Assembly (NCBI GenBank): GCA_000818945.1
Contig: KN805447.1
Span: 85,176 to 149,175 of the forward strand
Reading direction: 5' to 3'
From: Schizochytrium sp. CCTCC M209059
Taxonomy: Eukaryota; Sar; Bigyra; Thraustochytrida; Thraustochytriidae
DNA length: 64,000 nt
Positions within the stretch are counted from its first letter, which is position 1. Every line of letters starts with the position of its first letter. The notes beneath the pieces were generated by a model. That model saw only the letters and a program-made list of their open reading frames with translations. It made no database searches and was not told where the DNA came from. The translations under genes were made by a program, and so were the position numbers. Positions 49,355 to 58,603 of the stretch are shown in pieces.

Positions 49355-50254
49355 TTAGGCGCGACAGTTGTTAAGGTCAACAACGAAAATGTCGGAAGCT
49401 CCAAGCGCCTGGAGGTCATCCATGATGTTGTTGACGTCGCTGGTCGCAACCATGGCTCCAACGGAGAGCCAGTTGTCATCGGCGAGGGGCGTAAGAGTAG
49501 GCTTCTTCTTGCCTGGGGTGATGGTCATGGCTTGCTCGAGCTTCTCCTTGGCAACATTGTAATAGATCATCTTGTGCTTGCGCGCGAGAAGATAGCCCTC
49601 AATGCGCTTGCGCAGGGTCTCAATAATCTGCTCATGTGTCGAGTGCGGGTTGGCAATGACCACGGTCTCGGTGCGCATGATGGTGGACACAATCTCGAGA
49701 CCAGCAGCACGCATGGTGGTTCCGGTCTCCACGAGATCGACGACGGCGTCGGCCAGCCCGAGCCCACAAGCCGCCTCAACGGATCCCGAAATGGACCTGA
49801 CCTTTGTGTCATTAGAATCGGCGCTGCCGTCCGCGAGCGACGCAAAGTACTGCTTGGTCAGGTTCGGGAACGAGGTTGCAATGCGCTTGCCGACAATCAT
49901 CTTGGGGTCGGTGATGTTGTCCTTGATCGGGGCCTGGAGGGCCAGTTGACACTTGCCAAAGCCGGTGTGAATGAGCTCCTTGACTTCGACGTCGGCCTCG
50001 GCGACCATGTCTTGGCCCGTGAGCCCAATGTCAACGTTGCCCTCACCAACGAATTGCGCAATGTCCTTGGCCGGCAAGAAGACAATCTTGATCGGCATTG
50101 ACGGGCAGATCGCGATGTCCTGGCGCGGCGCGCGCTTGTATTCGAGGCCAATCCCGGCCAGCAGCTGGTTGCACTTCTCGTACAGCCTGCCCTTCTTGGG
50201 CACCGCTAGCAGGCACAGCTCTGCGCCGTCGTCCGAGAGGGCTGCTTCCGCCAT
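49355..50254 (-). CDS. HIS1: ATP phosphoribosyltransferase (histidine biosynthesis, step 1)
   Basis: This enzyme joins ATP and PRPP to give phosphoribosyl-ATP, the committed step of histidine biosynthesis. The 299-residue length and C-terminal regulatory domain mark the long (HisG-L) form, usually feedback-inhibited by histidine. Visible landmarks: LLAVPKKGRLYEKCNQLLAG, IKIVFLPAKDIAQFVGEG, VDIGLTGQDMVAE, GKRIATSFPNLTKQYFAS, ISGSVEAACGLGLADAVVDLVETGTTMRAAGL (PRPP-binding EAA..GLADAI.D..ETG.T region), and a C-terminal ACT-like strand set IMDDLQALGASDIFVVDLNN. The start ATG at 50254 lies right upstream of the first strand. No organellar leader is evident. Confidence 0.95.
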   Translation of the reverse strand: MAEAALSDDGAELCLLAVPKKGRLYEKCNQLLAGIGLEYKRAPRQDIAICPSMPIKIVFLPAKDIAQFVGEGNVDIGLTGQDMVAEADVEVKELIHTGFGKCQLALQAPIKDNITDPKMIVGKRIATSFPNLTKQYFASLADGSADSNDTKVRSISGSVEAACGLGLADAVVDLVETGTTMRAAGLEIVSTIMRTETVVIANPHSTHEQIIETLRKRIEGYLLARKHKMIYYNVAKEKLEQAMTITPGKKKPTLTPLADDNWLSVGAMVATSDVNNIMDDLQALGASDIFVVDLNNCRA

Positions 50255-50517
50255 CTTGCTCTCGCTCTTGCTCCCGCTCCGCTTCTGCTCTCCCGCTCCG
50301 CTCTGCTCTGCTCTGCTCTGCCTCTCTGCTCTACTTCTCTGCTGCTGCTCCCGGTCCTCCGCGCCAGGAAGTCCTCTTCACGACGGTCTGCCAGCGGCTT
50401 CTGGCGCCAGAAGTTGCCGCTGCCGCATCTCCTGCACCTCGTGCGTAGTGCGCAGTGCGCGCAACATTCCATTCGCCCTGCCTCATTTGTTCGCTCGGTG
50501 CTAATCACCCATTCGCC
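50255..50517. promoter_or_regulatory. upstream region of HIS1
   Basis: About 260 bases with repeated CTCTGCTCTGC-type pyrimidine-rich iterations at 50285-50345, immediately upstream of the minus-strand start. No recognised binding site for an amino-acid control regulator. Confidence 0.35.
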
Positions 50518-50765
50518 ATTCATTCATTCATTCATTCTTGCATTCTTGCATTCTTTCATTCATTGCATTCTTTCATTCTTTCATTCTTTCATTCTTTCAT
50601 TCTTTCATTCTTTCATTCATTCATTCTTTCATTCATTCATTCTTTCATTCATTCATTCATTCTTTCATTCATTCATTCATTTATTCATTTATTCATTCAT
50701 TCATTCATTCATTTATTCATTTATTCATTCATTCATTCATTCATTCATTCATTCTTTCATTCATT
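50518..50765. repeat. TTCA/TTCATTC-type microsatellite
   Basis: Around 250 bases of TTCA with TTTCATTC and TTTATTCA variants. Imperfect, T/C/A only on this strand, and open in several frames as FIHSFIHS-like translations, which are artefacts. It lies between HIS1 and the tRNA array. Confidence 0.95.
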
Positions 50766-50951
50766 TTCTTTTTTCCACCTAAGCCTAGCGAGAAGGCTTC
50801 TGTGGCACCACACGCCGTCGCACGGTCGCGTCGCCGCGCGGCTTAGGCCCCTTTTTGGCCAGACACGAAGGAGAGAGAGCCTGCGGGCGCTTGATAAACG
50901 CTTGCGGGCGGCTGAGGCCCAGCGCGTGGTGAACAGCCGCCGCGAGCTACT

Positions 50952-51023
50952 GCTTCTCTAACTCAGTGGTAGAGTGCAACCCTGACACGGTTGAAGCCGC
51001 GAGTTCGATCCTCGCGAGGAGTA
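50952..51023 (+). tRNA. tRNA-Val (GAC), array copy 1
   Basis: Same 72 bases as the 31334 copy, followed by a T10 tract at 51030 as terminator. First copy in the second cluster. Confidence 0.88.
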
Positions 51024-51117
51024 CGTAATTTTTTTTTTGCCGCCCTTTTCTTTTGTGTGCGTGTCCTCGACGAATCATTTTGTGGACGCAAGAGAGGAGA
51101 TGGAGCAGAAACAGGCA

Positions 51118-51189
51118 GCTTCTCTAACTCAGTGGCAGAGTGCAACCCTGACACGGTTGAAGCCGCGAGTTCGATCCTCGCGAGGAGTA
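51118..51189 (+). tRNA. tRNA-Val (GAC), array copy 2 (D-loop variant)
   Basis: One change in the D loop: GGTA becomes GGCA. Stems and the GAC anticodon are intact. T8 terminator at 51200-51207. It opens the first 529-base repeat unit. Confidence 0.85.
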
Positions 51190-51646
51190 CGCAAATTCAT
51201 TTTTTTTGCCTTTTTTTTTCCAAATTCCAAGACTACCTGCCAGTAGTGGGCGTATCTGCATGCTCCGCTTTACATTAGGCCTACATGCCGTGACGTTTAA
51301 TTTTCTCAATTTGATCAACAGTTCGTCAACGCAAACAGTCGATTGTAAGAGCATCGTCTTCAAGACCTGATAATTTGACAAAGCGATGAATTGGAGCCGA
51401 GATAACCTGCGCCGCCAATGCAGCTCTTCTAAAATTGCAGAACATCTGACTAAGCCAGTACATTCTCTCGGAGCACAAATAAGACCTACTCTAATCAGCA
51501 TCGTGCTCAATCTTCGCGCACTCTCGAACGGTGCCTTCTACCAGCATGGTATTGTACATTCCGCATTCATCCGCACGTGAAGCAACCATGACGAAAGAAA
51601 TACGGCATGGCATACGGTTCCCTTCAGCACAGCATAAGCAGTGTGA

Positions 51647-51718
51647 GCTTCTCTAACTCAGTGGTAGGGTGCAACCCGGACACGGTTGAAGCCGCGAGTT
51701 CGATCCTCGCGAGGAGTA
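51647..51718 (+). tRNA. tRNA-Val-like (GAC) with G33 and altered D stem
   Basis: Anticodon loop reads CGGACAC, so the near-invariant U33 is G. The D stem has GGGT for GAGT, giving a G-U pair. Other parts and the terminator are intact. It may be a pseudogene or a poorly functioning copy. Confidence 0.7.
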
Positions 51719-52175
51719 CGCAAATTCATTTTTTTTGCCTTTTTTTTTCCAAATTCCAAGACTACCTGCCAGTAGTGGGCGTATCTGCATGCTCCGCTTT
51801 ACATTAGGCCTACATGCCGTGACGTTTAATTTTCTCAATTTGATCAACAGTTCGTCAACGCAAACAGTCGATTGTAAGAGCATCGTCTTCAAGACCTGAT
51901 AATTTGACAAAGCGATGAATTGGAGCCGAGATAACCTGCGCCGCCAATGCAGCTCTTCTAAAATTGCAGAACATCTGACTAAGCCAGTACATTCTCTCGG
52001 AGCACAAATAAGACCTACTCTAATCAGCATCGTGCTCAATCTTCGCGCACTCTCGAACGGTGCCTTCTACCAGCATGGTATTGTACATTCCGCATTCATC
52101 CGCACGTGAAGCAACCATGACGAAAGAAATACGGCATGGCATACGGTTCCCTTCAGCACAGCATAAGCAGTGTGA

Positions 52176-52247
52176 GCTTCTCTAACTCAGTGGTAGGGTG
52201 CAACCCGGACACGGTTGAAGCCGCGAGTTCGATCCTCGCGAGGAGTA
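52176..52247 (+). tRNA. tRNA-Val-like (GAC) with G33, second copy
   Basis: Carries the same two changes as the 51647 copy, showing that the changes were copied when the unit duplicated. Followed by TTTT at 52252. Confidence 0.7.
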
Positions 52248-52416
52248 CAAGAGTTTTCTTTTTGTCGTCATCGTAGTCAAAGTCGTGACGTGCGATGCTA
52301 CGTACTGATGATGGCTTGTGGACACCAACAATTTGTTTTTAATTTTTTTTCGATGCTGGAGAGCGTGGGCGGCCTGAAGATTGTGCAGTCGCACGGCATG
52401 TTTGCAAACACGAAGA

Positions 52417-52488
52417 GCTTCTCTAACTCAGTGGCAGAGTGCAACCCTGACACGGTTGAAGCCGCGAGTTCGATCCTCGCGAGGAGTA
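52417..52488 (+). tRNA. tRNA-Val (GAC), D-loop variant
   Basis: GGCA in the D loop, as in the 51118 copy. TTTT follows within 5 bases. First of three copies at 105-base spacing. Confidence 0.85.
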
Positions 52489-52521
52489 CTTTTCTTTCCT
52501 ACTTGCGCTCTTTGTGCTATT

Positions 52522-52593
52522 GCTTCTCTAACTCAGTGGTAGAGTGCAACCCTGACACGGTTGAAGCCGCGAGTTCGATCCTCGCGAGGAGTA
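52522..52593 (+). tRNA. tRNA-Val (GAC)
   Basis: Matches the 31334 copy. Flanked on both sides by the same 33-base spacer found between the 31334 and 31439 copies. Confidence 0.88.
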
Positions 52594-52626
52594 CTTTTCT
52601 TTCCTACTTGCGCTCTTTGTGCTATT

Positions 52627-52698
52627 GCTTCTCTAACTCAGTGGTAGAGTGCAACCCTGACACGGTTGAAGCCGCGAGTTCGATCCTCGCGAGGAGTA
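52627..52698 (+). tRNA. tRNA-Val (GAC)
   Basis: Matches the standard copy. It opens the third 529-base unit. Confidence 0.88.
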
Positions 52699-53155
52699 CG
52701 CAAATTCATTTTTTTTGCCTTTTTTTTTCCAAATTCCAAGACTACCTGCCAGTAGTGGGCGTATCTGCATGCTCCGCTTTACATTAGGCCTACATGCCGT
52801 GACGTTTAATTTTCTCAATTTGATCAACAGTTCGTCAACGCAAACAGTCGATTGTAAGAGCATCGTCTTCAAGACCTGATAATTTGACAAAGCGATGAAT
52901 TGGAGCCGAGATAACCTGCGCCGCCAATGCAGCTCTTCTAAAATTGCAGAACATCTGACTAAGCCAGTACATTCTCTCGGAGCACAAATAAGACCTACTC
53001 TAATCAGCATCGTGCTCAATCTTCGCGCACTCTCGAACGGTGCCTTCTACCAGCATGGTATTGTACATTCCGCATTCATCCGCACGTGAAGCAACCATGA
53101 CGAAAGAAATACGGCATGGCATACGGTTCCCTTCAGCACAGCATAAGCAGTGTGA

Positions 53156-53227
53156 GCTTCTCTAACTCAGTGGTAGAGTGCAACCCTGACACGGTTGAAG
53201 CCGCGAGTTCGATCCTCGCGAGGAGTA
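53156..53227 (+). tRNA. tRNA-Val (GAC), last array copy
   Basis: Matches the standard copy, then TTTTTTT at 53230. Ends the array; a TGCTGCTGCT-rich stretch follows. Confidence 0.88.
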
Positions 53228-53500
53228 ATTTTTTTCATTTTTTTTTGTGGCTGCTACTGCTGCTGCTTCATTATGATCTTGTGTCGATTTCCTAGCTGTT
53301 GACCATGACAATGACCATGACGATGACGATGATAATGACGATGCGAATGTGAAGGAAGGTGACGGACTTCGAGCATGACCCCAATGCCTGTGTCTCAAGC
53401 ATGAACTCCACGGCCAAAAAAGCAGAACCCTGTAAATTTTGGTTGGGCTGGTCCATGCTGATCTTTTTTTTTCTCGAACTGTGCTATCAAAAAGCAAACG
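53228..53500. other. intergenic region between tRNA array and COMMD4
   Basis: About 270 bases. GACAATGACCATGACGATGACGATGA-like iterations lie at 53306-53343. The rest is probable promoter of COMMD4. Confidence 0.4.
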
Positions 53501-54193
53501 ATGAAATTTCGCGTGTGCGGAGGGCTTGACGCGCCCGACTGGGTGCTTGCTCAGACCTCGCGTGTCGGCACGCTGGCGGTGGCGCCAGGTACCCTCACAA
53601 AGCTCGCAGTATGCGCGGCGCGGAACCTCGAGGCCGCTGGCGCGACAGCCGCGGGCCATGGATCAACAGTGGATACTATAGGCGAGACTGCAGCTCTGCA
53701 AGACGCCTTGGCCTTCTCCTCCCGGACAGAGCTTGAGGCTGCCCTGGGCGTGGTGGAATTCCTTGTAACAAACAGTGTCAAGTATGAAGTTCGTGGCTCG
53801 CGACTTATTCACGAGCTGACCCAACTCGGCCTGAGCAAGGCCGGTGCGGATGAGCTCGAGGCGGTTGTTGGTGATCATTGGGATAAACTATGCAGGGGCG
53901 CGAAGCAGTCTATTCTCCGCCTTGGTCGGCCTCATCCCGAAACTCCTGCAAAAGTGATTGTTCCGGACGAGGCACATAGGGTCGACGCAGCGGAGACAAC
54001 GATCGACTACAACGACAAGACGAGCGATCAGGACCAAAAGCTGTCCGCAACAACAAACGGACTCGTTTCAATCAGCATGGTAAACGAAGTTCCCATTACA
54101 TTTTCTTCGGATCCAGCAAAACTTGCTTTGCTGGTCGAAGAGCTTTCACGTGCTGTCAATATAGCAACCCAGGCACAAGCTTCTTTATCTTGA
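53501..54193 (+). CDS. COMMD4: COMM domain-containing protein, COMMD4-like
   Basis: A 230-residue protein. The N-terminus MKFRVCGGLDAPDWVLAQ is a hallmark of COMMD4, whose vertebrate form starts with a closely similar pattern. A helical N-domain follows (LEAALGVVEFLVTNSVKYEV, LIHELTQLGLSKAGADEL). The C-terminal COMM domain includes the acidic/aromatic strands (TTIDYNDKTSD, LVSISMVNEVPITFSSDPAKLALLVEELSRAV). COMMD proteins form the ten-subunit ring of the Commander complex, which recycles membrane cargo from endosomes with retromer-like partners. Length exceeds vertebrate COMMD4 by ~30 residues, mostly in a polar linker. Confidence 0.9.
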   Translation: MKFRVCGGLDAPDWVLAQTSRVGTLAVAPGTLTKLAVCAARNLEAAGATAAGHGSTVDTIGETAALQDALAFSSRTELEAALGVVEFLVTNSVKYEVRGSRLIHELTQLGLSKAGADELEAVVGDHWDKLCRGAKQSILRLGRPHPETPAKVIVPDEAHRVDAAETTIDYNDKTSDQDQKLSATTNGLVSISMVNEVPITFSSDPAKLALLVEELSRAVNIATQAQASLS

Positions 54194-54703
54194 CTACACC
54201 CTATCATTCGCCACGTCGCATCAAGCGCACTTCGTCAGCATGTACAAGCACACACGTAAGGCTCTACGCATTTTCCTTTACCGAAACGTAGACTCGTACT
54301 TTTGATGTGCACGTACACAAACAAGGTGCGCACGTGCTCTCGGTGTGGATCTCATTTCTTCTTCTTCTTCTTCTCCAAATTCTCGATCCTTCCTGTCGAA
54401 GCTCAACGATCGTCCTAATTTCGCCAAGACAGTATCGCCATGGTCACAGACATTCGGGCAATGCCGTGTACGTCGTAAGCAGCACTTGCGCAACTACAGA
54501 AAGCGGCAGAAAGGGTGCCTGTAGATGGAAAAAAAGCTCAAGAACACAAAGGTCCATCATATGGGAACAAAGGGAACACCTTGTCACGAAGGCGAAACCG
54601 AAACGGTCACGCGGAGCAAGGGAAGACAAGATTCCTGCAGCGTGCATTCACCCATTTTCCTTGGGAAAAAAGGGAGGAAAGAGGGCGACAACAAGGCTCC
54701 AAA
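54194..54703. other. upstream region of the two-repeat channel gene
   Basis: About 510 bases with a CTTCTTCTTCTTCTT run at 54357-54373. The channel frame is open back to 54515 but starts there at GTG; its first ATG is at 54704. Confidence 0.4.
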
Positions 54704-56869
54704 ATGACCTCGAGAATCCTGAGAGCCTTTGCAAGCATGGGTCATGCCGAGATGGATGGCGCAGCGCATCTCGGTCTCGACATTTGGCGTGGTCAAGCAG
54801 ACAATCACTTAGGCACACCCTCGGCGCTGAAATGGAGATTCATCTATTGGTCCTGGCCAGTGCAGGCTCTACTCAAGGCTGCAGCCACGGGTCTCATGCT
54901 CTTGGCTGGCTGGGATGGACTTTACGACTGCTCGCCTCGTGCTTCGTACGCCGACAAATGCACGATATCACATGCCGAACGAAAGATCCAGGCGTCCGAA
55001 ACCCTGGTCATTGCTGTCTTGTTTATTGGATATGCCATGCAAATCAAGTACAAAGGTCGTCGCATGCTGCTATCCGACATGTGGTTGATGGGCGTAGGGC
55101 TTGCCCTCATATTGTGTGCGGTGACACTTTTGGCGCACATTTTCACGCTTTCCAAACTTCGCCCCGAAGAGGGCGAGCGTATTCTCGTAGCGCATGCCTT
55201 TTGGGTGGCCCGAGCGCTCCTCCGTCCGGTCCCTTTTCTGCATCTCTTTCCAGACGTTCGCCGGGCGCTTGTGATACTGGTTGCGCTCATCCCGCGTGTT
55301 ACAGGGGTCTTTGTGGTTGTTCTTCTCGTTGCATGTGTATTTGCCCTTTTTGGTAGAGTCCTTGTTCTCGATGACGCCGTGCCAGGCGCGGACTACGGGC
55401 TCGAAGGCAATGGGTTTGAGTCTCTTTACGAAAGTGTGCTCACGACCTTTTGGTGGGCCTTTGGTGATAATGGCCCTGAGCCAGGCGACCAGATCGGCCT
55501 TCCAGGCTACAAGGATGGGCACTTTTGGGCATTTTACTGGGTCATCTTTACAATCCTTCAGACCTTTTACCTCATCCAGGTTGTGACTGCAGTTGTCTTT
55601 GACGAGTTCGGGGAGATGGTGGAGATGGACAAGAAAAGGCGCGAGCAATTTATTCGCTCCCGCGCAAACGATCTCTTGTCCATGCTGCAAGAGGGCAATC
55701 AAGCGTTACTGGGCGAGAGGATTGCTCGTCTCAACAGCAGTATGCATGTTTTTCGCTGTGGCGGATTTCGACCCTTTCAGGTTCCCGAAACAAGGGAATT
55801 TTCATCCGAAGAGCTTGCTCGCATGATCTTGCAACACTATGCAGTGCAATCGCGAGACGCCCGGGCTCATCGCATCGTTGGCGCTTTGCGTTGGACTCTC
55901 GAGAACAGAGTCAGTGTTGGGCTCTTTCGTGTGGCTGCTGCTTTGAATGCCCTTTTGCTTCTCGGAACGCACGAGACGGTTGGAGAGAGCGAGTCTGGTC
56001 TTGTGGGCTCGACATCTCCCGTAGCAGATTTGGCGCTTTTGATGATCACGTTTGCATACCTGGCAGACCTACTCATGGCCTTGGTGGTCTACATGATTCC
56101 GCCTCGGCCCTTTTCCTTGTGGCAGAGCGCTGTTCTGATGCGATATGTTCTCACGACTCTTGCAATAATGGTGACTCTTTTTCACGCTTGCTTTCGCGAG
56201 GAAGTGCGTCTTCGATCGTTACACTTTGAGTTTCACTCCTTGCTGTTGCTGCAGGCGTTGGACGCAATCCGCATTGTTCCTTCCATGGATCTTACATTCC
56301 GCATCATGGCGCAGGTGGCACCGGCCATGACGAATCTCGTGCTCGCTCTCTTTTGCGCAATGTATTCGTGGTCCGTGGTCGGTGTTTCCATCCACCGTGG
56401 GCGAATATTGACCTCAAATGAAGACCTGGCCGACGATTCCGTCGGGGCGCTCTTTACAATGAACTTCAACACCGTTTTCGGCGGCATGTACACGCTTTTT
56501 ATGGCGCTTTACGGGAACAACGTGCAACAATTCACCACGCAATTTTACATTGTCTCAGGTTGGGCTGGCCTTTTGCACTTTTTCCTCTTTTATTTGTGGG
56601 GTACACTCATTGCTGCAAATGTTGTCATATCCGTGCTTCTAGATGTTCATCAAAGTGTCCAGAAACAGCGCATTTTATCGCGAAGCGCGGTAGCGGTCAC
56701 TCCCGAACCCGATAGCAAGTCGAGTGATTCAATTGCTGCAGACCCAATGAAAGCATCAGAAGCTGCGATGACAAGTCTTGACGACAACAACAAAGACGTC
56801 GTCTTCGAAAAGAGTAGCGAGACAAAGCTGATGCCACCGACCGAGGTCGCAAAGGTTCTTGATGAATAG
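54704..56869 (+). CDS. two-repeat voltage-gated-type cation channel, TPC-like
   Basis: A 721-residue protein with two six-TM repeats. Repeat I spans ~35-320: spans near WPVQALLKAAATGLMLLAG, TLVIAVLFIGYAMQI, MWLMGVGLALILCAVTLL, then an S4-like segment with spaced Arg (FWVARALLRPVPFLHLFPDVRRAL), S5 VFVVVLLVACVFALFG, a pore region TTFWWAFGDNG, and S6 FTILQTFYLIQVVTAVVFDEF. A cytoplasmic linker (MDKKRREQFIRSRANDLLSML) connects to repeat II (~395-650), with S4-like LQALDAIRIVPSMD and a pore with LYGNN, similar to the asparagine-bearing filter of two-pore channels. TPCs conduct Na+ or Ca2+ in endolysosomal or vacuolar membranes. I see no EF hands in the linker. The C-tail is polar with Ser/Asp-rich stretches. 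Confidence 0.82.
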   Translation: MTSRILRAFASMGHAEMDGAAHLGLDIWRGQADNHLGTPSALKWRFIYWSWPVQALLKAAATGLMLLAGWDGLYDCSPRASYADKCTISHAERKIQASETLVIAVLFIGYAMQIKYKGRRMLLSDMWLMGVGLALILCAVTLLAHIFTLSKLRPEEGERILVAHAFWVARALLRPVPFLHLFPDVRRALVILVALIPRVTGVFVVVLLVACVFALFGRVLVLDDAVPGADYGLEGNGFESLYESVLTTFWWAFGDNGPEPGDQIGLPGYKDGHFWAFYWVIFTILQTFYLIQVVTAVVFDEFGEMVEMDKKRREQFIRSRANDLLSMLQEGNQALLGERIARLNSSMHVFRCGGFRPFQVPETREFSSEELARMILQHYAVQSRDARAHRIVGALRWTLENRVSVGLFRVAAALNALLLLGTHETVGESESGLVGSTSPVADLALLMITFAYLADLLMALVVYMIPPRPFSLWQSAVLMRYVLTTLAIMVTLFHACFREEVRLRSLHFEFHSLLLLQALDAIRIVPSMDLTFRIMAQVAPAMTNLVLALFCAMYSWSVVGVSIHRGRILTSNEDLADDSVGALFTMNFNTVFGGMYTLFMALYGNNVQQFTTQFYIVSGWAGLLHFFLFYLWGTLIAANVVISVLLDVHQSVQKQRILSRSAVAVTPEPDSKSSDSIAADPMKASEAAMTSLDDNNKDVVFEKSSETKLMPPTEVAKVLDE

Positions 56870-57448
56870 TAAGCTAGATTTTGATTGAAATCTTTTGGAG
56901 TTCCCTCCTGAGCGAGTGATGTAGACTTCGAGCCTTCAAATCAACTTTACAACGAATGTTAGTTCGTTGGTCATTCTTGATAAAACAAGAAGGACCATGC
57001 TTGCAAGGATTGATCGCATTTTATGACCTTGTACTGTAGAACTTTTGCCAAAGTACGGATTGCCACCCTCCAAGAAAGAAAAGTCTTCCTGATTGGTGTT
57101 AGTGTGTATACGTTATATTGGTTTCAGAAAGGGTCCTCGGCCTACCATTGTTCATCAAATTTGGTCCCGATAACAAGACGAGTATCGTCGAAACGCCGTG
57201 TCAGCTCAAGGTGAAAAGCGATGCGTGTTCTGTACGCTAGAAGGACGGAGACTTTGTCGGTGCAGTCGGCACAATGGAAGGCGGTGGTCGAGCACAATAC
57301 GTAATCAACCTCTTCAAGGTGGAGTTAAGGTCTGCCGGAAAAATTCTGACAAGGCGCAAAGCTATCCTCGCGCTGGCAAAGGCCGGGACAGCTTTTGGGG
57401 CTAATCAAATCTTGAAGACGACCTGAAGAAAAGCAGAGATAAGGATGT
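56870..57448. other. convergent intergenic region
   Basis: About 580 AT-richer bases with short frames on both strands, none with a domain. The far end carries the SmD3 3' flank. Confidence 0.4.
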
Positions 57449-57462
57449 TCATCGTCGGAATC

Positions 57463-57506
<44 letters not shown>

Positions 57507-57979
57507 TATCGCCCACCATGTCTATCACGTCCGCCCTGTCGCCCACCGTTCCTGCCGCCCCCGCCACCACCTCCGCCGCGCCGCCCAGGTGGTCCGGAAT
57601 CTTGCTGCTGGTCTCGCGAAGCGCCTGGTGCAAGAAGGCCCGTGCGCTCCGTACCCGCACCCTGCGGAATGTACCTGCGCTTTGTAGTCTTGAACTTGAG
57701 CACGCGTTTGAACATGGGGCTATGAGCTAAAATGTCTGGCAAGATGATGAGCTTGATCATGCTGCCTCGCATGTACATGCGTTCAAGCTTGACGGTGTCG
57801 CCTTCGGTGTCTGTGCGGCGCACGTTCTTCATGTGCAGATTCATCATGTCATCCGTTTGATCTAAAAGGCCGCAGTACATGTCTCCCTGCACGCTTTCGA
57901 CCGTGATCATCACGCCCTCCGCGTCGTAGAGTAGCGCCAACGGGATACCGATGGACGCGCCCTGGCCCGTCACCGCCAT
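57449..57979 (-). CDS. SNRPD3: small nuclear ribonucleoprotein SmD3
   Basis: SmD3 is one of seven Sm proteins that form the ring on U1, U2, U4 and U5 snRNAs. The 176-residue protein has the Sm fold: IGIPLALLYDAEGVMITVESVQGDMYCGLLDQTDDMMNLHMKNV (Sm1, with the G and N-rich turn), then VKLERMYMRGSMIKLIILPDIL (Sm2, with the RG turn and the LPD of D3). The C-terminus is an Arg/Gly tail: GPPGRRGGGGG...GGRNGGRQGG...GGFRR, with 16 or so glycines read from a CCG repeat at 57464-57506. RG tails of D3 are normally dimethylated and bind SMN. Here the poly-Gly expansion makes the tail longer than in animals. Confidence 0.94.
57464..57506. repeat. (CCG)n coding repeat in SmD3
   Basis: CCGCCGCCG iterations, glycine codons on the minus strand, near the SmD3 C-terminus. 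Length-variable repeats of this type often differ between alleles. Confidence 0.9.
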
Positions 57980-58603
57980 CCTGCGTCGCGCCGGTCGGCC
58001 GCTTCACCAGTTTCGCTCGCCCACGGCACGCCTCGCGATCGGCCTCTCTCTGCGCCTATCCGCCCTCGCGGCGCGACGAAGGCTTCCTAACACGCACGCA
58101 CGTCGTGCCGCGTCGCCTCGCGTCGCGTCGCGTTGATGCGACGCCACTGACCAAGAGGTTTTGCGGCTCTCCCAACTTTCAAGTTGCAGCTGACAGTGCG
58201 GGTGAGACGAAGAAAGGTGAGCAAAGCAAGACGCCTTTTGCAACGAGAAGAATCGCGTTGGCTGGGAGAAAAACGTCATTGTATGAACCTCCTCGACAAA
58301 TGCCCGCTTGCAGTTTGCGCACTCTCAACGAAAGGAAATGTATCATCGATTGGCGTGTTGCGTTGCAAATTCGTGTTGTAGAGGTAGCTCTCGGGAAACC
58401 CGATTGAACCGACACCGGTCTAGGTTGCAAATCGCCGCGAGATTGCGGATCATTTCCCGGATTGAGCTCTGGAGCAAAAAGCCATCCATCTATGCACTAT
58501 TTTTCCGGATTCTATCACTTGGCTATACTCGATCTCGTTGTGATCGTTAAAAAATCCGCCTTGCGCCAGCCATGTAAATTGACTTTTGCTTCGGAGCTTC
58601 TTG
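57980..58603. other. intergenic region, no supported gene
   Basis: About 620 bases: promoter and leader of SmD3 (GC-rich to ~58130) and the 3' flank of the chaperonin gene. Short frames in all six frames, none supported. Confidence 0.4.

Larger units (their letters stand above)
51118..53155. repeat. tandem 529-base units, each a tRNA plus a 457-base spacer
   Basis: Units start at 51118, 51647 and 52627 and are each 529 bases to the next tRNA. The spacers appear identical across all three copies (51190-51646, 51719-52175, 52699-53155). Between units two and three lie 52176-52626, with a different spacer and two 105-base units. The spacer carries an open frame of 64 codons (MNWSRDNLRRQ...) and in another frame a KQSIVRASSS string reminiscent of the Ty1/copia RNase H region. 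That resemblance is weak. Confidence 0.9.

Noticed and set aside
50414..50961. FIHSFIHS-like ORFs
   Set aside because: Products of the TTCA microsatellite with no domain.
51124..53019. Three identical 128-codon minus-strand ORFs
   Set aside because: They span the tRNA and spacer of the tandem unit; identity comes from DNA duplication, and the tRNA explains the conserved part.
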